DNA of 29,887 bases from Flavobacteriales bacterium UBA7430 (GCA_002478765.1 DLQO01000017.1:1-29887); one strand, 5' to 3'. Positions 1 through 6,981 are shown, counted from the first letter of the stretch. Numbers and translations: made by a program. Notes: generated by a model from the sequence alone, not told the origin.

Positions 1-23
1 ATGAATTTGTAAATTAGCCCGCA

Positions 24-902
24 ATGAGCGCAAAACAAGACAGATTCAATAAAAGAAGACTTCGATCTTCATACCTTTCGGTTGTGGTTAGCATGACTCT
101 CGTCCTTTTTTTAATAGGACTGCTAAGCACCGTACTGTACCATTCTAAAACCATTGCCAACGAGGTTCAAGAAAATATTGCATTCACCGTACTATTGAAC
201 CCCAGTGCAAAGCAAATTGCTATAAAACAGTTTCAACGACAGCTTGAATTAAGTGAACATGTAAAGTATACCGAATTTATTTCTAAAGACGAAGCGAGTC
301 AAAGTCTTGAAAAAGATTTGGGGGAAGATTTCATAAATTTTCTTGGATTCAACCCGCTGACTGATGCTATAGACATTCATTTTCATGCCTACTATACGCA
401 AACCAATAGTCCCGATGGAATTGAAAAAGAGCTGTTGAAGGTCCCTGTTGTTCGTGAGGTTATTTATGATAAATCATTAATTAATTTATTAAATGACAAT
501 CTTCAAAAGCTGTCATACGCTCTTTTACTACTAAGTGTACTTTTTAGCCTTATTGCCATTGCTTTAATCAATTCATCGATTCGATTGACCATTTACTCTA
601 AACGATTCCTGATAAAAACCATGCAATTGGTAGGTGCAACAAAAAAGTTTATCCGAAAGCCTTTTATTAAAAAAAGTCTTCAACACGGATTACTGGCTTC
701 TGGCTTAGCAATATTGTCCCTAGATTTACTTATTAGATACAGCACTAACTTACTACCTGAAATTCAAAGATTGCACACCGTCGAAGATCAAATAATCTTG
801 TATTCTTCGATACTTCTTATTGGGTTTTTCATCCCTTGGGTATGCACCTACTTTGCCGTAAGGAAATACTTAAAATTAACAACTGACGAACTACATTATT
901 GA
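24..902 (+). CDS. ftsX: Cell-division ABC transporter permease FtsX
   Basis: This is the inner-membrane subunit of the FtsEX complex, which in other bacteria couples the divisome to activation of peptidoglycan hydrolases. The 292 residues show the FtsX layout: a short basic N-terminus, a first membrane helix at about residues 17-40, an extracytoplasmic domain of about 120 residues, then three helices near 163-183, 223-243 and 258-280. The conserved stretch before helix 3 contains TMQLVGATKKFIRKPF (about residues 202-217), typical of the FtsX core. FtsE is not in the window, as is usual for Bacteroidota where the two genes are often apart. The next gene starts one base after this stop, so ftsX probably heads an operon with the DUF3098 gene and uppP. 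The start at 24 gives a normal N-terminus; only 23 bases of upstream sequence are available to judge its promoter. Confidence 0.9.
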   Translation: MSAKQDRFNKRRLRSSYLSVVVSMTLVLFLIGLLSTVLYHSKTIANEVQENIAFTVLLNPSAKQIAIKQFQRQLELSEHVKYTEFISKDEASQSLEKDLGEDFINFLGFNPLTDAIDIHFHAYYTQTNSPDGIEKELLKVPVVREVIYDKSLINLLNDNLQKLSYALLLLSVLFSLIAIALINSSIRLTIYSKRFLIKTMQLVGATKKFIRKPFIKKSLQHGLLASGLAILSLDLLIRYSTNLLPEIQRLHTVEDQIILYSSILLIGFFIPWVCTYFAVRKYLKLTTDELHY

Positions 903-903
903 T

Positions 904-1137
904 ATGGAAAATAAAAAGTTTTTATTTGAGAAGAGGAATTATCAAATCATGCTAATTGGAATTTTATTCATCGTTACGGGGCTCGTATTGATGGCTGGCG
1001 GCGATACAGGAGATGAAACAAGTTTCAATCCAGAAATATTTAATTTTAGACGAATTACACTGGCTCCAATCCTAATCGTTGCTGGTTTTACAATAGAAAT
1101 ATTCGCTATTATGCACAAGCCAAAAAATAAATCTTAA
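904..1137 (+). CDS. DUF3098 small membrane protein
   Basis: This 77-residue protein has two hydrophobic helices (about residues 14-32 and 50-69) joined by a polar loop, with a basic N-terminus and a basic tail (HKPKNKS). Length, topology and position directly after ftsX and before uppP fit the DUF3098 family of Bacteroidota, whose function is not known to me. The gene begins one base after the ftsX stop, and its stop overlaps the uppP start (TAATG at 1135-1139), so translation is probably coupled. The neighbours suggest a role in the cell envelope or division, but nothing in the sequence shows a catalytic site. Confidence 0.8.
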   Translation: MENKKFLFEKRNYQIMLIGILFIVTGLVLMAGGDTGDETSFNPEIFNFRRITLAPILIVAGFTIEIFAIMHKPKNKS

Positions 1138-1925
1138 TGGGAATATTAGAAGCTATTATTCTTGGTGTAATTCAAGGGTTAACAGAGTTTTTACCTGTAA
1201 GTAGTAGTGGGCATTTAGAATTGGCTAAAGAAATCCTTAATATATCAGCGCAAGAACAAAATTTATTAATGACCATAAGCCTTCATGCTGCTACAGCATT
1301 AAGCACAGTGTTTATTTTCCGGAAAGACATACTCGAAATATTCAATGGTCTGCTCCAACTCAAATGGAACGAAGAGTTTAAGTTCTCCCTCAAAATTATA
1401 TTATCAATGCTTCCTGCCGCACTTGTAGGCTTGTTTTTTGAAAGTGAAATTGAACAATTATTTGGAGGCCAAATTCTACTTGTGGGTTTTATGTTAATGG
1501 TCACAGGGCTGCTGCTTTTTTTGGCAGATCAAGCAAAAAAAACAAATCGAAAAGTAGGCTTTGTCAATGCCATTCTAATCGGAGTCTCTCAAGCTGTTGC
1601 GATTTTACCGGGGATCTCAAGGTCTGGAGCAACCATATCTACCTCAGTTTTACTGGGAATTGACAGAGAAAAAGCAGCTCGTTTTTCTTTTCTTATGGTC
1701 GTTCCTTTAATTTTTGGGAAAATGGCTAAAGACATCATCGGCGGCAATATTGACCCAGAAACTACAACACTGCTTCCCTTAATCGTAGGATTTATTGCCG
1801 CTTTTTTTACAGGACTAATTGCCTGCAATTGGATGATTCGATTGGTCAAAAATAGTCAATTGAAATACTTTGCTTATTACTGCTTCGTAGTTGGTGCAAT
1901 TTCAATTGCAACAACCCTTACATAG
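1137..1925 (+). CDS. uppP: Undecaprenyl-diphosphatase UppP (BacA family)
   Basis: This integral membrane enzyme removes a phosphate from undecaprenyl pyrophosphate, regenerating the lipid carrier for peptidoglycan and other surface polymers. Both family signatures are visible: LTEFLPVSSSGHLE at about residues 15-28 (acidic residue, serine cluster, His26) and PGISRSGAT at 158-166 with its arginine. The 262 residues match the usual family length, and most of the chain is hydrophobic helix. The start overlaps the stop of the DUF3098 gene. UppS, which makes the carrier precursor, is encoded near the other end of the window (26813-27559). Confidence 0.95.
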   Translation: MGILEAIILGVIQGLTEFLPVSSSGHLELAKEILNISAQEQNLLMTISLHAATALSTVFIFRKDILEIFNGLLQLKWNEEFKFSLKIILSMLPAALVGLFFESEIEQLFGGQILLVGFMLMVTGLLLFLADQAKKTNRKVGFVNAILIGVSQAVAILPGISRSGATISTSVLLGIDREKAARFSFLMVVPLIFGKMAKDIIGGNIDPETTTLLPLIVGFIAAFFTGLIACNWMIRLVKNSQLKYFAYYCFVVGAISIATTLT

Positions 1926-1940
1926 AAATTCATTTTACAT

Positions 1941-1948
1941 TATCTTTG
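1941..1948 (+). promoter_or_regulatory. Bacteroidota-type -7 box for the ketoacyl-synthase gene
   Basis: TATCTTTG matches the phylum -7 consensus TAnnTTTG. It ends only 4 bases before the ATG at 1953, so transcription would begin at or inside the annotated start. The mRNA is therefore leaderless, or translation begins at the second Met codon (1965). I see no clear -33 TTTG. Confidence 0.6.
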
Positions 1949-1952
1949 GCGC

Positions 1953-3116
1953 ATGCAGGATAAGATGATTATAAGCGGAATGGGGAGTCTCTCTGCATTG
2001 GGGAGTAACTCTGAAGAAATATGGAAACATTATCAAGATGAAACAACTCGAATCACAAATTGTTGTTTTAACGAACTTGACACTCCGGTAGGAAAACTCT
2101 ATCCCGAAGATGAGAATCTTATCAGTAAACTACGTGAAGAGAAATCTCACTACAAACGCCTTGATAAAACGGTGCTCTTGGGGATTCTTGCCGGAAGAAA
2201 AGCTTTCAAACAAGCTTCCTGGAAAGAAGATGAAAATGTAAGCATTAACTTAGGCTCATCCAGAGGAGCTACACAACTTTTTGAGAAATACCACAAGAAC
2301 TTTGTCACCAATGACGAGAAGCGTTTGAGCGCTCTTGTATCACCTACAACAACACTTGGAAACATATCTTCCTGGCTAGCTTACGACCTAGGAGTTAAAG
2401 GTGCCAGCTTTTCTCATTCCATAACTTGTAGCACCGCACTTCACTCCGTTCTAAATGCAATAGCTTGGCTACAATCTGGTATGGCAGAGAAATTCTTAGT
2501 CGGTGGGTCTGAAGCTCCATTAAGTGATTTTACGATTGCCCAAATGCGTGCTTTGAAAATTTATGCTGAAAAAAGTGACTCATTCCCTTCATTACCCCTA
2601 CAAAAAGACAAACACCGAAGCTCACTTGTACTTGGGGAAGGGGCTGCAGTATTTTGTATGGAAAGAGATCAAGGGCAAAATAGAATTGCTAAAATAGCAG
2701 GTGTTGGATATGCAACCGAGCTTATTGAGCACAACGTCTCACTTTCTGCAGAAGCTGAGTGTCTTCAAAAATCCATGAAAATGGCCCTTAAAAATGCCAA
2801 TCTTACCTCCGTAGATAGCATTGTGATGCATGCTCCAGGAACTTTGAGGGGAGACCAAAGTGAATACAAAGCGATTCAAAAACTTTTTGGCAAAGAACTC
2901 CCTCATATAATTTCCACAAAATACACAACAGGACATACTTTTGGAGCTTCAGGAGCATTGAGTATGGAGTTGGCAATACTGATGTTGCAACATCAAAAGA
3001 CAATTAAATTACCCTACGAAAGTGAGTCTTGTGGGGATCCAAAATCTCTTGAAAACATCATGATAAATGCTACAGGGTTTGGTGGAAATGCCGTCAGTAT
3101 CATTTTATCTAAATAA
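1953..3116 (+). CDS. Beta-ketoacyl synthase-like enzyme next to bioB
   Basis: This 387-residue protein has the thiolase-fold condensing-enzyme architecture of the FabB/FabF group. The candidate catalytic residues are Cys159 in SITCSTALHS, His293 in MHAPGTLRGD, Lys323 in the STKYTTGH segment, and His328 in GHTFGASG. The His293 loop reads HAPGT where FabF enzymes usually have HGTGT; the histidine and the following GD are kept. It is shorter than housekeeping FabF (about 410 residues), so it is probably a specialised paralogue. It lies directly ahead of bioB. From memory, several Flavobacteriia carry such a gene within biotin clusters, so a role in making the pimeloyl precursor is a reasonable guess, not a demonstrated function. 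Met5 (1965) is an alternative start giving the typical N-terminus MIISGMGSLSALG. Confidence 0.85.
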   Translation: MQDKMIISGMGSLSALGSNSEEIWKHYQDETTRITNCCFNELDTPVGKLYPEDENLISKLREEKSHYKRLDKTVLLGILAGRKAFKQASWKEDENVSINLGSSRGATQLFEKYHKNFVTNDEKRLSALVSPTTTLGNISSWLAYDLGVKGASFSHSITCSTALHSVLNAIAWLQSGMAEKFLVGGSEAPLSDFTIAQMRALKIYAEKSDSFPSLPLQKDKHRSSLVLGEGAAVFCMERDQGQNRIAKIAGVGYATELIEHNVSLSAEAECLQKSMKMALKNANLTSVDSIVMHAPGTLRGDQSEYKAIQKLFGKELPHIISTKYTTGHTFGASGALSMELAILMLQHQKTIKLPYESESCGDPKSLENIMINATGFGGNAVSIILSK

Positions 3117-3140
3117 AAACGAATAGCAAAAAAGAAGCTT

Positions 3141-3148
3141 TATATTTG
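3141..3148 (+). promoter_or_regulatory. -7 box of the bioB promoter
   Basis: TATATTTG is a perfect TAnnTTTG match 20 bases before the bioB ATG, in the gap after the ketoacyl-synthase gene. It suggests that bioB and the downstream barrel gene are transcribed on their own. No clear -33 element is visible. Confidence 0.65.
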
Positions 3149-3168
3149 AGCATAAATCAAGAATAATC

Positions 3169-4278
3169 ATGACGGACAAAAGAAAAAACTGGACGAAAGA
3201 AGAAGTCTTCGAACTTTATAACAAACCTCTACTCCAGCTGGTATTTGAAGCCGCTAAGGTTCATCGCGAAAATCACGATCCACAGGAAGTACAAGTGAGT
3301 ACATTACTCTCCATAAAAACAGGCGGATGTCCTGAAGATTGTGGCTATTGTCCTCAAGCGGCTCGATACCATACTGACATTGAAAAAAATGATTTGATGT
3401 CTGTTCAAACCGTCAAAGCTCAGGCACTTCGTGCTAAAAGCTCGGGATCTTCAAGAGTATGTATGGGAGCAGCTTGGAGAAATGTTAAAGAAGGGGCCGA
3501 TTTTGACCAAGTTTTAGAAATGGTTCGCACCGTTCGCGATTTAGACATGGAGGTTTGTTGTACGCTTGGTATGTTAACACAAGATCAAGCACGTAGACTT
3601 TCCGATGCAGGATTGTATGCATACAATCATAACTTAGACACCTCCGAAGAGCATTATAAAAAAGTAATCTCTACCAGAGGTTATGAAGACCGTATTGAAA
3701 CCATAGGAAATGCTCGAAAAGCAGGTTTAACTGTTTGCTCTGGTGGGATTATAGGAATGGGAGAAACTCCTGAAGACAGAGCGGCTATGTTGGTTACACT
3801 ATCCTGCTTGAACCCTTACCCAGAATCTGTTCCCATCAATGCACTTGTTGCTGTTGAGGGCACACCTATGGAGGATCAAGAACAAATTCCAATTTGGGAT
3901 ATGGTGCGAATGGTAGCTACGACTCGTATTGTTCTTCCAAAAACTACCGTTCGACTTTCTGCAGGTAGAACACAAATGAGTGATGAAGGACAAGCATTAT
4001 GTTTCATGTCTGGAGCTGGATCCATATTTGCAGGTGACAAACTATTAACCACCCCTAACCCTGACATCAATAAGGATATGGAGTTGTTTAACATCTTAGG
4101 GTTAACGCCTCAAAAGGCATACAAAAAAGGAGATAAACCTGAAGTAAACGAGAATTATAAAAACAGTTGCACAAACGACAAAAATGAGAAGTGGTCAAGA
4201 CCGGCTCATACAATAGAAGCAAATGTTAAAGCAACGATTAGTGCAAAAGAGAAACGTAAATTGAATCATAAATTATGA
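3169..4278 (+). CDS. bioB: Biotin synthase BioB
   Basis: This radical-SAM enzyme inserts sulfur into dethiobiotin, the last step of biotin synthesis. The [4Fe-4S] cluster motif CxxxCxxC is Cys54, Cys58 and Cys61 in GGCPEDCGYCPQAA. The ligands expected for the second [2Fe-2S] cluster are also present: Cys98 (RVCMGAAW), Cys130 (EVCCTLGML), Cys190 (LTVCSGGIIGMGE) and Arg262 (TVRLSAGR). At 369 residues it is longer than E. coli BioB (346); the surplus is mostly a hydrophilic, lysine-rich C-terminal tail from about residue 325. A -7 box lies just upstream, and the stop overlaps the start of the following barrel gene (ATGA, 4275-4278). The other biotin genes (bioA, bioD, bioF) are not in the window. 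Confidence 0.97.
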   Translation: MTDKRKNWTKEEVFELYNKPLLQLVFEAAKVHRENHDPQEVQVSTLLSIKTGGCPEDCGYCPQAARYHTDIEKNDLMSVQTVKAQALRAKSSGSSRVCMGAAWRNVKEGADFDQVLEMVRTVRDLDMEVCCTLGMLTQDQARRLSDAGLYAYNHNLDTSEEHYKKVISTRGYEDRIETIGNARKAGLTVCSGGIIGMGETPEDRAAMLVTLSCLNPYPESVPINALVAVEGTPMEDQEQIPIWDMVRMVATTRIVLPKTTVRLSAGRTQMSDEGQALCFMSGAGSIFAGDKLLTTPNPDINKDMELFNILGLTPQKAYKKGDKPEVNENYKNSCTNDKNEKWSRPAHTIEANVKATISAKEKRKLNHKL

Positions 4279-4892
4279 AAAAAATAATCTTATCATTATG
4301 GGTTGTTGGATCAAGCATGTGCCTCTCAGCTCAAAGCTTTGATTGGGGTGCAAAAGTAAATGTTGGATCTCCCAATGTATCTGTCGAAGACATCACAAAC
4401 CTTTCAAATTCAGGAAATGGTGGCGGAGATCTTTTAGAAATAAATGACGCCTCGCTTAACTGGCAACTCGGTCTGTTTGCGCGACTCAAACTTCTTGGGT
4501 TTTATATTCAACCAGAAGCCATGTTTAGCTACACAAATTCGGAACTAAAATATGGTAATGAGTCCGGGGATGTTAAAATAACCAAACTCGACATACCTGT
4601 TATGATAGGTAAACGTTTTTTAAGAGTGTTTAGAGTAAACGCAGGACCCGTGTTTAGTATTAAACTGAATCAAAGTATTAAAAGTACGGCTAATGAAATC
4701 AGCTCCAACTACAAAAATACTACAGTTGGCCTTCAATATGGAATCGGTATAGACGTATCAAAAATAAGTATTGATCTTCGTGTTGAAAAAGGATTACAAT
4801 CGATCTCTAATGATTTGAAAATCGCAGGCGAAACGTTTGCCACTGACCAAAGGTTAAACCAAGTTATGCTTGCCCTAGGGTACAGATTCTAA
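4275..4892 (+). CDS. Small outer-membrane beta-barrel protein (porin/PorT-like family)
   Basis: This 205-residue protein has a signal peptide (MKKIILSLWVVGSSMCLSAQ, cleavage likely near residue 20). Alternating hydrophobic and polar strands with glycines and aromatics follow (for example FDWGAKVNVGSP and LNWQLGLFARLKLLGFYIQPEAM), and the chain ends in a strand closing with YRF, typical of barrels assembled by BamA. It resembles the PorT-like outer-membrane barrel domain common in Bacteroidota; such proteins are rarely characterised. The start codon sits inside the bioB stop (ATGA), so translation is probably coupled to bioB. A link to biotin (uptake or export) is possible but not shown. The gene is followed by a hairpin terminator. 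Confidence 0.75.
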   Translation: MKKIILSLWVVGSSMCLSAQSFDWGAKVNVGSPNVSVEDITNLSNSGNGGGDLLEINDASLNWQLGLFARLKLLGFYIQPEAMFSYTNSELKYGNESGDVKITKLDIPVMIGKRFLRVFRVNAGPVFSIKLNQSIKSTANEISSNYKNTTVGLQYGIGIDVSKISIDLRVEKGLQSISNDLKIAGETFATDQRLNQVMLALGYRF

Positions 4893-4911
4893 AAGCATTC
4901 GCGTCAGAATG

Positions 4912-4940
4912 AAAAAGAGGTTATATATAGGCCTCTTTTT
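4912..4940. terminator. Bidirectional hairpin terminator
   Basis: AAAAAGAGG (4912-4920) pairs perfectly with CCTCTTTTT (4932-4940) around an 11-base loop, and a run of T continues to 4944. It lies between convergent genes, so it can serve the bioB/barrel transcript on the plus strand and the rsgA-dtd-mazG-like transcript on the minus strand. Confidence 0.85.
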
Positions 4941-4960
4941 TTTTATCCACATGAACCCAT

Positions 4961-5287
4961 TTACTTCAATTTTTCATTGTCATGATGACGATGATTGTCT
5001 CTTTCTGTTTTCTTTTCAAAATTCTTGATCACAGCGGATTCCAAGTCGATTCCAGTTTGATTTGCGATGCAAGTAAGAACCCACAAAACATCGGCAAGTT
5101 CATCCGCCAATTCTTTATCTGTATCAGAAGGCTTTTCAGACTGCTCTCCATAACGCCTTGCCATAATTCGAGCAACTTCTCCAACCTCTTCGGTCAAAAT
5201 AGCCATGTTGGTAAGTTCACTGAAATATCGAACTCCATATTTCTGAATCCAATCATCAACTCTTTTTTGCAATTGATTAAGCTCCAT
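4961..5287 (-). CDS. MazG-like nucleotide pyrophosphohydrolase
   Basis: This is a 108-residue, single-domain all-alpha NTP pyrophosphohydrolase of the MazG/dUTPase-like superfamily, presumed to hydrolyse an unidentified (d)NTP to the monophosphate. The metal-binding pattern is present: EEVGE at residues 33-37 and the second acidic helix ELADELADVLW, with Glu63 and Asp66, at about 59-69. It is much shorter than E. coli MazG (two domains, about 260 residues). The start overlaps the dtd stop (TAATG on the minus strand), and with rsgA and dtd it forms a three-gene operon. The shared theme is quality control of nucleotides, tRNA and ribosomes. The substrate cannot be read from the sequence. Confidence 0.85.
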   Translation of the reverse strand: MELNQLQKRVDDWIQKYGVRYFSELTNMAILTEEVGEVARIMARRYGEQSEKPSDTDKELADELADVLWVLTCIANQTGIDLESAVIKNFEKKTERDNHRHHDNEKLK

Positions 5288-5739
5288 TATTCTCTATTTT
5301 TAGAATCCATATTAAGCGTTACCGGCCCATCGTTACACAAGAAAACTTTCATGTCTGCACCAAATTCACCTGCTGGCACAGGCTTTCCTAACAAAACCTC
5401 CAAACGATTGTGAAACAGTCTGTATAGAGTAATAGCAGTGTCTGGACGAGCAGAACGAATGTAAGAAGGTCTATTTCCTTTTTTAGTGCTAGCAAATAGA
5501 GTAAACTGACTCACAAGTAGAATGTCTCCATTGACATCAGTAATTGACTTATTCATTTTACCAAACCCGTCAGAAAAAATTCTTAATGCCAAAATCTTAT
5601 TACAAAGCCACTCTACATCAGCTTCACCATCCTCTTTACCAATACCAATAAGAACAAGCAACCCCTGATTTATTTGAGATGTTGTCTTTTGATTAATCTG
5701 CACCGAAGCTTCACGGACCCTTTGTATCGTTAATCTCAT
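5287..5739 (-). CDS. dtd: D-aminoacyl-tRNA deacylase Dtd
   Basis: Dtd hydrolyses D-amino acids mischarged onto tRNA, and Gly-tRNA(Ala). The 150 residues are the normal family length. Both hallmark segments are visible: SQFTLFA at 77-83, and NDGPVT at 136-141, which holds the Gly-Pro dipeptide that enters the active site of the partner subunit. The N-terminus MRLTIQRVREASV is typical, which supports the chosen start. The gene overlaps both neighbours by single bases (TGATG with rsgA, TAATG with the mazG-like gene), indicating tight co-translation. Confidence 0.95.
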   Translation of the reverse strand: MRLTIQRVREASVQINQKTTSQINQGLLVLIGIGKEDGEADVEWLCNKILALRIFSDGFGKMNKSITDVNGDILLVSQFTLFASTKKGNRPSYIRSARPDTAITLYRLFHNRLEVLLGKPVPAGEFGADMKVFLCNDGPVTLNMDSKNRE

Positions 5740-6671
5740 CAGTGGTACTTTGACTCTCTATATTGCCCTCCATCATCTTCCAAAATAGTTAAATAACTAT
5801 CATATCGAACCGGATGAATATGTCCTGCATCAACAGCATCTTTAATCGCGCACTTGGGTTCATTAACATGGATGCAATTGTGAAATTTACATTGACCTTT
5901 GAGCGCCCTCATCTCTGGGAAATAATCGGCTAATTCAGAATCATCCATTTCTACAAGGCCTAATCCTTTTATCCCTGGAGTGTCAATGATATATCCACCA
6001 AAAGCCAACTCAAACATTTCCGCGAAGGTCGTCGTGTGCATTCCCTTTTGATGTGCGTCAGATACTTTTTGCGTCTCCAAGTGTAAGTTCCCGTCAATCG
6101 CATTAACCAGCGTCGATTTACCAACGCCCGAGTGTCCAGAAAGTAAGGTTACCTTATCTATCATAAGGTCTGTAAGAGACTTTAAATTTTGTTGGTTTAA
6201 TGCCGAAACCTCAATACAATTGTAACCGGCATCTGAATACATTTTAGCGATTTGGTCGTGGTATTCACGATCAAATTCATCGTATAAATCTATTTTGTTA
6301 AACACCAGATAAGCAGGTATTTGGTAGGCCTCAGCTGTAACTAAAAACCGGTCAATAAATCCAATGGTTGTAGCGGGCGAAGCCAAAGTGATGATTAAAA
6401 AGGCCTGATCCATATTTGAAGCAATGATGTGCACCTGCTTTGACAAATTAACAGATTTTCGGATGATGTAGTTCTTACGGTCAAGAATTTCTGTAATGAG
6501 GTAGTCGTTGCCTTCTAGAGAGAGTATTACGTGATCTCCAACAGATATTGGATTGGTACTTTTTAAACCTTTGATACGAAACTTTCCACGGATACGACAC
6601 TCGACTTGACTACCATCCTGTATTCGAACATTGTACCAACTTCCTGTCGATTTTACTACCACACCTTCCAT
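5739..6671 (-). CDS. rsgA: Ribosome small-subunit biogenesis GTPase RsgA
   Basis: RsgA is a circularly permuted GTPase that checks late maturation of the 30S subunit. The domain order is an N-terminal OB fold (ending near residue 80), a GTPase with permuted motifs, and a zinc finger. In numbering from the upstream ATG at 6695, the motifs are NKID (133-136), GHSGVGKST (187-195), DTPG (238-241) and the zinc ligands Cys269, Cys274, His276 and Cys282. I chose the internal ATG at 6671 (Met9 of the longest frame, giving 310 residues, MEGVVVKSTGSWY). The -7 box TATATTTG lies between the two ATGs, so the longer form would not be transcribed from it. It is the first gene of an operon with dtd and the mazG-like gene. 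Confidence 0.95.
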   Translation of the reverse strand: MEGVVVKSTGSWYNVRIQDGSQVECRIRGKFRIKGLKSTNPISVGDHVILSLEGNDYLITEILDRKNYIIRKSVNLSKQVHIIASNMDQAFLIITLASPATTIGFIDRFLVTAEAYQIPAYLVFNKIDLYDEFDREYHDQIAKMYSDAGYNCIEVSALNQQNLKSLTDLMIDKVTLLSGHSGVGKSTLVNAIDGNLHLETQKVSDAHQKGMHTTTFAEMFELAFGGYIIDTPGIKGLGLVEMDDSELADYFPEMRALKGQCKFHNCIHVNEPKCAIKDAVDAGHIHPVRYDSYLTILEDDGGQYRESKYH

Positions 6672-6675
6672 TGAA

Positions 6676-6683
6676 CAAATATA
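6676..6683 (-). promoter_or_regulatory. -7 box of the rsgA operon, nearly touching the start codon
   Basis: On the minus strand TATATTTG is a perfect TAnnTTTG box ending 4 bases before the rsgA ATG at 6671. The transcript should start at or within a few bases of that ATG, giving a leaderless mRNA. This decides the start codon in favour of 6671 over 6695. Confidence 0.6.
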
Positions 6684-6735
6684 AGCTTTGCCCACTGAGA
6701 AATAAAATTTATCTCACTTTTACAAATAAGCACAA

Positions 6736-6762
6736 AAAAAGGGCCCCATTTGGGCCCTTTTT
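6736..6762. terminator. Strong perfect hairpin with U tracts on both strands
   Basis: AAAAAGGGCCC (6736-6746) and GGGCCCTTTTT (6752-6762) form an uninterrupted 11-bp stem around the loop CATTT. On the minus strand it ends in seven U residues (6740-6734), on the plus strand in five. It sits between two divergent gene starts, so it probably ends an unannotated transcript, most simply the minus-strand RNA candidate. Confidence 0.8.
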
Positions 6763-6764
6763 CA

Positions 6765-6788
6765 CATTTACTCGCCCCTCGAGAAATG
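6765..6788 (-). other. Bulged hairpin next to the terminator
   Basis: CATTT (6765-6769) plus CTCG (6771-6774) pair with CGAG (6780-6783) plus AAATG (6784-6788). This is a 9-bp stem with one bulged base at 6770 and a 5-base loop. It lies 2 bases from the terminator hairpin, so a minus-strand transcript would carry two stacked hairpins. Confidence 0.5.
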
Positions 6789-6811
6789 CTCATTTTCATT
6801 ATTATATTAAC

Positions 6812-6843
6812 TAAATATAGCCTACAAAGCATTGATTTACAAA
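6812..6843 (-). promoter_or_regulatory. Candidate minus-strand promoter for the small RNA
   Basis: On the minus strand, TTTG (6843-6840), 20 bases and TATATTTA (6819-6812) match the Bacteroidota pattern TTTG / N19-21 / TAnnTTTG with one mismatch, the final G. Its direction points towards the two hairpins. Confidence 0.4.
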
Positions 6844-6869
6844 TGTTTTTAAAGTAAAAGTCGGTAATC

Positions 6870-6925
6870 TTGAGGCATCGGTATATATCATTGAGGCATC
6901 GGTATGAATTTTGAGTAATCGGTAT
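6870..6925. repeat. Three direct repeats of a 15-base unit
   Basis: TTGAGGCATCGGTAT occurs at 6870-6884 and 6891-6905, and a two-mismatch copy, TTGAGTAATCGGTAT, at 6911-6925. The periods are 21 and 20 bases, close to two helical turns. A degenerate core (TCGGTAA) lies at 6861-6867. The array lies between the small-RNA candidate and gldA, so it could be a protein-binding array for either promoter. There are too few copies, and no spacers, for a CRISPR. Apart from the elements listed, I see nothing else in the gap 6672-6993. Confidence 0.75.
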
Positions 6926-6981
6926 ACTTTGACTGGCCTAAGTCCTTTAGAAGTTCCTTAATCAGAAAAATTAAAATAAAC

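Larger units (their letters stand above)
6734..6806 (-). ncRNA. Candidate small RNA ending in a terminator hairpin
   Basis: The gap between divergent rsgA and gldA needs no terminator for either gene, yet it holds one. Read on the minus strand, a promoter-like pair (6812-6843) is followed by a bulged hairpin (6765-6788) and a perfect terminator hairpin (6736-6762) with a 7-base U tail. The predicted transcript is about 70 bases with no convincing open reading frame. I do not recognise the family; the Flavo-1 RNA family of Flavobacteria is worth comparing. The bounds are inferred: the start from about 5 bases past the -7 box, the end from the U tract. Confidence 0.45.

Noticed and set aside
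4982..5413. A 143-codon plus-strand open frame opposite the mazG-like gene and dtd
   Set aside because: It is antisense to two well-supported genes with family motifs, has no family features of its own, and crosses the overlap between them.
6672..6695. Longer rsgA start (MGKAYICS...)
   Set aside because: The perfect -7 box lies inside this stretch, and the shorter start gives the typical RsgA N-terminus.
6870..6925. Short CRISPR array
   Set aside because: Only three units with 5-6 bases between them, one imperfect, and no cas genes nearby; direct protein-binding repeats are the better reading.
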